From positions 1 to 9,985 of the forward strand of contig JAHDEU010000044.1 in the NCBI GenBank assembly GCA_020628635.1: a DNA stretch of 9,985 bases, given 5' to 3'. This DNA comes from Hellea sp. GTDB taxonomy: Bacteria > Pseudomonadota > Alphaproteobacteria > Caulobacterales > Maricaulaceae. The notes beneath the pieces are model-generated. The model was not told the origin of the DNA. It searched no databases and saw only the letters and a list, made by a program, of their open reading frames with translations. Position numbers and translations under genes: made by a program. This document shows, piece by piece, positions 7,453 through 9,985 of this stretch (its first letter is position 1; each line of letters begins with the position of its first letter).

Positions 7453-7638
7453 TGCAAATTTGCAACAATGTTCGGAAAACAACAATTTTGCGAAGCGGGC
7501 GCTTGACCCGCTGCAAGCGTGGCGGCAACCCGTCGCCATTAACCACGGTTCACCCGTCGTTTCGCGCATGCGGGCCGGCGGGCGGACCAGCTCAGATCCG
7601 CAGAAGCGGACAACGGTAACCTCCCAGGGGAAAACAGC
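7453..7638. promoter_or_regulatory. Intergenic control region before the TonB-dependent receptor gene
   Basis: These 186 bases hold, in order: a perfect 12-base palindrome TGCAAATTTGCA (7453-7464) directly after the glpD stop; ATGTTCG (7468-7474), the reverse complement of the CGAACAT element before glpD and galT; TTTTGCGAA (7486-7494), close to TTTGCGAA in the glpD operator; and a cluster of overlapping short inverted repeats (7493-7519). A good ribosome binding site, AGGGGA (7626-7631), lies 7 bases before the receptor ATG. The promoter could not be placed. The length and motif content imply independent, regulated transcription of the receptor gene. Confidence 0.6.
7493..7519 (+). repeat. 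Overlapping, mutually exclusive hairpin arms
   Basis: Three perfect inverted repeats share bases: AAGCG (7493-7497) with CGCTT (7500-7504); AGCGGG (7494-7499) with CCCGCT (7507-7512); and CGCTTG (7500-7505) with CAAGCG (7514-7519). Only one can form fully at a time in RNA, because the connecting loops are too short for a stable pseudoknot. No T-run follows. It could be the 3' end of the glpD transcript, a leader switch for the receptor gene, or a DNA site. Confidence 0.4.
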
Positions 7639-9985
7639 ATGACCACTATCCGTACACTCCTCGCCGGTTCGGCCGGTACCTTGGCGGTACTCGCCGCCAT
7701 GCCTGCCGCCGCGCAGGATGCACCTTTCGAGGACGAGGTCATCGCGACCGGCATCCGCAGCTCGCTGGAGCGCTCGCTCGACATCAAGCGCGACAGCAAC
7801 TCCGTTGTGGACGCGATCTCGGCCGAAGACGTCGGCAAATTCCCCGACACCAACATCGCGGAAAGCCTGCAGCGCATCACCGGCGTCGCCATCGACCGCT
7901 CCGGCGGTGAGGGCCAATTCATCACGGTGCGCGGCCTCGGCCCCGAATTCAACACGGTGACCATCAACAACCGCACGGTCGCGACCGACAATGACGGCCG
8001 CGAATTCTCCTTCGACGTGCTGTCGTCCGACATCATCAGCCGCGCGGAAGTGTTCAAGACGGCGTCGCCCAACCAGCAGTCCGGCGGAATCGGTGCGCTG
8101 GTCAACATCGTGACCACCCGCCCGCTCGATCGTCCGGGCCGCAATCTCGCCGCGACATTGTCCGGCACCTACGACACGTTGCGCGAAGACGTGTCACCCG
8201 AAGGCTCGCTGGTCGGGTCGTGGTCCAATGACAACGGGACATTCGGCTTTGCGGGCGGCGTGTCCTATTCCGACCGCAAGGCGCAGCGCGACCGCGTGCT
8301 GACCAACGGCTTTTCGGAGCGCTCCGGCGCGCCCTTCATCGACACGAACGGCGCGGGCACGGCCAATGCGACGGGCCTGACGGATGAAGACAATCTCGGC
8401 GCGCTGCCCGCCGGTGCGCGCGTGCAGCAGCAGGCGATCGTGTCGCGCGACACGCAGGACCGCGAGCGCATCACGGCAAACGGCACGTTCCAGTTTGCGC
8501 CCTCCGACGACCTGACCCTGACGGTGGACGGCCTCTACACCGAGTTCACGATCGACTCCTTCGATCGCCAGTTCTCCGGCTTCTTCAGCCCGCCCTTCAT
8601 CGATCCGGTGGTTGACGCCAACGGTACGGTGACGTCGTTCTCGCGTCCCGGTCTCGACTTCCTCGACCGCAATCCGGGCCTGACCACGGGTCCATCGCAG
8701 AACGACAATGTGCTGACCTCGGCCAACCGCGAAGCGCAGACCTATCTCATCGGTGCGAACCTCGAATACGACTTCTCCGACCGCGTGCGCGGCAATATCG
8801 ACGTGTCCACATCCAAAGCAGAGCGCGACGGTATCAACCCGTTCGTCGTGCTGGGCGCGCTGGCGCCCGTGTCGCCTCTGATCTCCCTGCCGGGTGATTC
8901 CGAGATCACGGCGCTGACCAACATCGTCGGCGCGCAGGACACGTCCATCCAGCGCCTGCACTTCGTCAACGTCAACCGCACGGTCATCGATGACGAGGTG
9001 TTCGAGCTGAAGGGCGGCTTCGACATCGACAGCAAGACGGGCGGGGAAACCATCTCCGTCGGCGCGAGCTACTCGGACCGCACCAAGTCGCGCGACCTGT
9101 TCGACAACTTCTCGCCGACGCAGGGTGGCGGCATCTTCTGTGCCTATTGCGGCTATGCGACCGATTTCGACGACAGCATTCTGCGCACGGTCGATCTCGA
9201 CGGCTTCCTCGGCGGCGTGGACGGGCGCAACCAGATCCCGCTCAACTTCCTGACGGCCAGCTTCGAGGATGCTTTCGCGCAGCTGAACTCGGATGCCGCC
9301 ATTTCCGATCCGAACCGCTCGGGCCGCGGCGCGCTATCCGATGAGGAACTGCGCCGCCGCCGCGACGCCACCGACAGCTTCCTCGGCTTCTATGATCCGG
9401 AATTCAATCCGGCCGGCAGCTTCGAGGTGGACGAGACTGTGACATCCGCCTTCGTCAACTACGCCTTCAACGACAAGCAGCTGGGCGATATCCCGTTCGA
9501 GGCCAATCTTGGTCTGCGCATTGCCTATACGGAAACGCGCAGCACGGGCGTGGACCAGCCGGTTCAGCAGTTCCGCGAATCCGATGGCGATACGCAGCTG
9601 ATCGCGATATTTGACGACCCAACGGTGGTTTCCGTGGAGAACAGCTACATCAACGTCCTGCCATCGGCGAATATCCGCTTCGACGTGGCCGACGACAAGA
9701 TCGTGCGGCTCGCCGCGTCGCGCACCGTGACACGCCCGACACTGACCGCGCTGGGCGTGGCCAACGCGTTTGGCGGCCGCGCCAATGCGCCGACCAGCTC
9801 GGGCGGCAACCCGAACCTCGAAGCATTCGAGTCGGACAATTTCGACGCCGCGTTCGAGTGGTATGTCGATGATCTGTCATTCTTCGGCGTGACCGGCTTC
9901 TACAAGAGCTTCGGCAACTTCCTGGAGAGCCAGACCCTGCCCGTGCCGGGAACGGTCATTTTCCCGGCCGGCAATGCGTCCAACC
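7639..9985 (+). CDS. TonB-dependent outer-membrane receptor, 3' partial
   Basis: The frame stays open from the ATG at 7639 to the right edge: 782 codons plus one base. Residues 1-25 look like a signal peptide (RTLLAGSAGTLAVLAAMPAAA, cleavage likely before Gln26). A TonB-box-like DEVIATG sits at 32-38. The plug follows: VVDAISAEDVGKFPDTNIAE, then LQRITGVAIDR, FITVRGLGPEFNTVTIN and GGIGALVNIVTTRPLDRPG. From about residue 170 alternating aromatic and polar stretches fit the 22-strand barrel, and SRTVTRPTLTALG near 694-706 is a motif common in the Caulobacter/Xanthomonas-type receptors (TIGR01782-like). These proteins usually run 850-1000 residues, so the last barrel strands lie beyond the window. 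Such receptors import siderophores, vitamins or glycans; this branch is often tied to carbohydrates. The substrate is unknown, but the glpD/galTK surroundings point to a sugar or glycerol compound. Only two cysteines are seen in 782 residues, as C501-x-x-C504. Confidence 0.93.
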   Translation, partial: MTTIRTLLAGSAGTLAVLAAMPAAAQDAPFEDEVIATGIRSSLERSLDIKRDSNSVVDAISAEDVGKFPDTNIAESLQRITGVAIDRSGGEGQFITVRGLGPEFNTVTINNRTVATDNDGREFSFDVLSSDIISRAEVFKTASPNQQSGGIGALVNIVTTRPLDRPGRNLAATLSGTYDTLREDVSPEGSLVGSWSNDNGTFGFAGGVSYSDRKAQRDRVLTNGFSERSGAPFIDTNGAGTANATGLTDEDNLGALPAGARVQQQAIVSRDTQDRERITANGTFQFAPSDDLTLTVDGLYTEFTIDSFDRQFSGFFSPPFIDPVVDANGTVTSFSRPGLDFLDRNPGLTTGPSQNDNVLTSANREAQTYLIGANLEYDFSDRVRGNIDVSTSKAERDGINPFVVLGALAPVSPLISLPGDSEITALTNIVGAQDTSIQRLHFVNVNRTVIDDEVFELKGGFDIDSKTGGETISVGASYSDRTKSRDLFDNFSPTQGGGIFCAYCGYATDFDDSILRTVDLDGFLGGVDGRNQIPLNFLTASFEDAFAQLNSDAAISDPNRSGRGALSDEELRRRRDATDSFLGFYDPEFNPAGSFEVDETVTSAFVNYAFNDKQLGDIPFEANLGLRIAYTETRSTGVDQPVQQFRESDGDTQLIAIFDDPTVVSVENSYINVLPSANIRFDVADDKIVRLAASRTVTRPTLTALGVANAFGGRANAPTSSGGNPNLEAFESDNFDAAFEWYVDDLSFFGVTGFYKSFGNFLESQTLPVPGTVIFPAGNASN

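Noticed and set aside
7539..9371. Several minus-strand open frames (up to 255 codons) opposite the right-hand part of the window.
   Set aside because: They are shadows of the TonB-dependent receptor, whose plus-strand frame is open without a stop from 7639 to the edge and shows plug and barrel motifs throughout.

Overview
The window is compact, GC-rich DNA, with genes nearly abutting on both strands. It looks like chromosomal DNA of an alphaproteobacterium, probably of the Caulobacterales/Maricaulales/Hyphomonadaceae kind. The grounds are the high GC, an HWE-type histidine kinase, a large TonB-dependent receptor of the Caulobacter/Xanthomonas-like type, and a sugar-catabolic layout typical of marine heterotrophs. 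This assignment is inferred from gene content only. No rRNA, tRNA, CRISPR array, insertion sequence or phage gene was seen.

Layout: (1) 1-1280, plus strand: the C-terminal three quarters or so of a GMC-family FAD oxidoreductase, cut by the left edge. (2) 1358-2692, plus: a membrane sensor kinase with a CHASE3 domain and an HWE catalytic core, with no response regulator beside it. (3) 2731-4886, minus: galT and galK, overlapping by 4 bases as a tight Leloir operon and converging on the kinase gene. (4) 4887-5016: a 130-base divergent control region. (5) 5017-5790, plus: a DeoR-family repressor that I read as GlpR. (6) about 5899-7452, plus: glpD, aerobic glycerol-3-phosphate dehydrogenase. (7) 7639 to the right edge, plus: 782 codons of a TonB-dependent receptor with a signal peptide. 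This reading frame has no stop before the window ends.

Functional reading: GalK and GalT feed galactose into the UDP-sugar pool. GlpD oxidises glycerol-3-phosphate to dihydroxyacetone phosphate, probably under GlpR control. The TonB-dependent receptor could import a substrate across the outer membrane. A short motif related to the E. coli GlpR half-site (CGAACAT / ATGTTCG) occurs in the three control regions around this block: between galT and glpR, upstream of glpD, and upstream of the receptor. This suggests one GlpR regulon linking them. Pairing galactose genes with glycerol-phosphate genes and an outer-membrane receptor raises the untested idea that the locus serves galactosyl-glycerol compounds, such as algal floridoside or galactolipid head groups. 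No glycoside hydrolase, glycerol kinase or inner-membrane transporter lies in the window, so this remains a hypothesis.

Other points of note: GalT lacks three of the four residues that bind zinc in the E. coli enzyme, and short inverted repeats lie in the galT/glpR and glpD/receptor intergenic regions.
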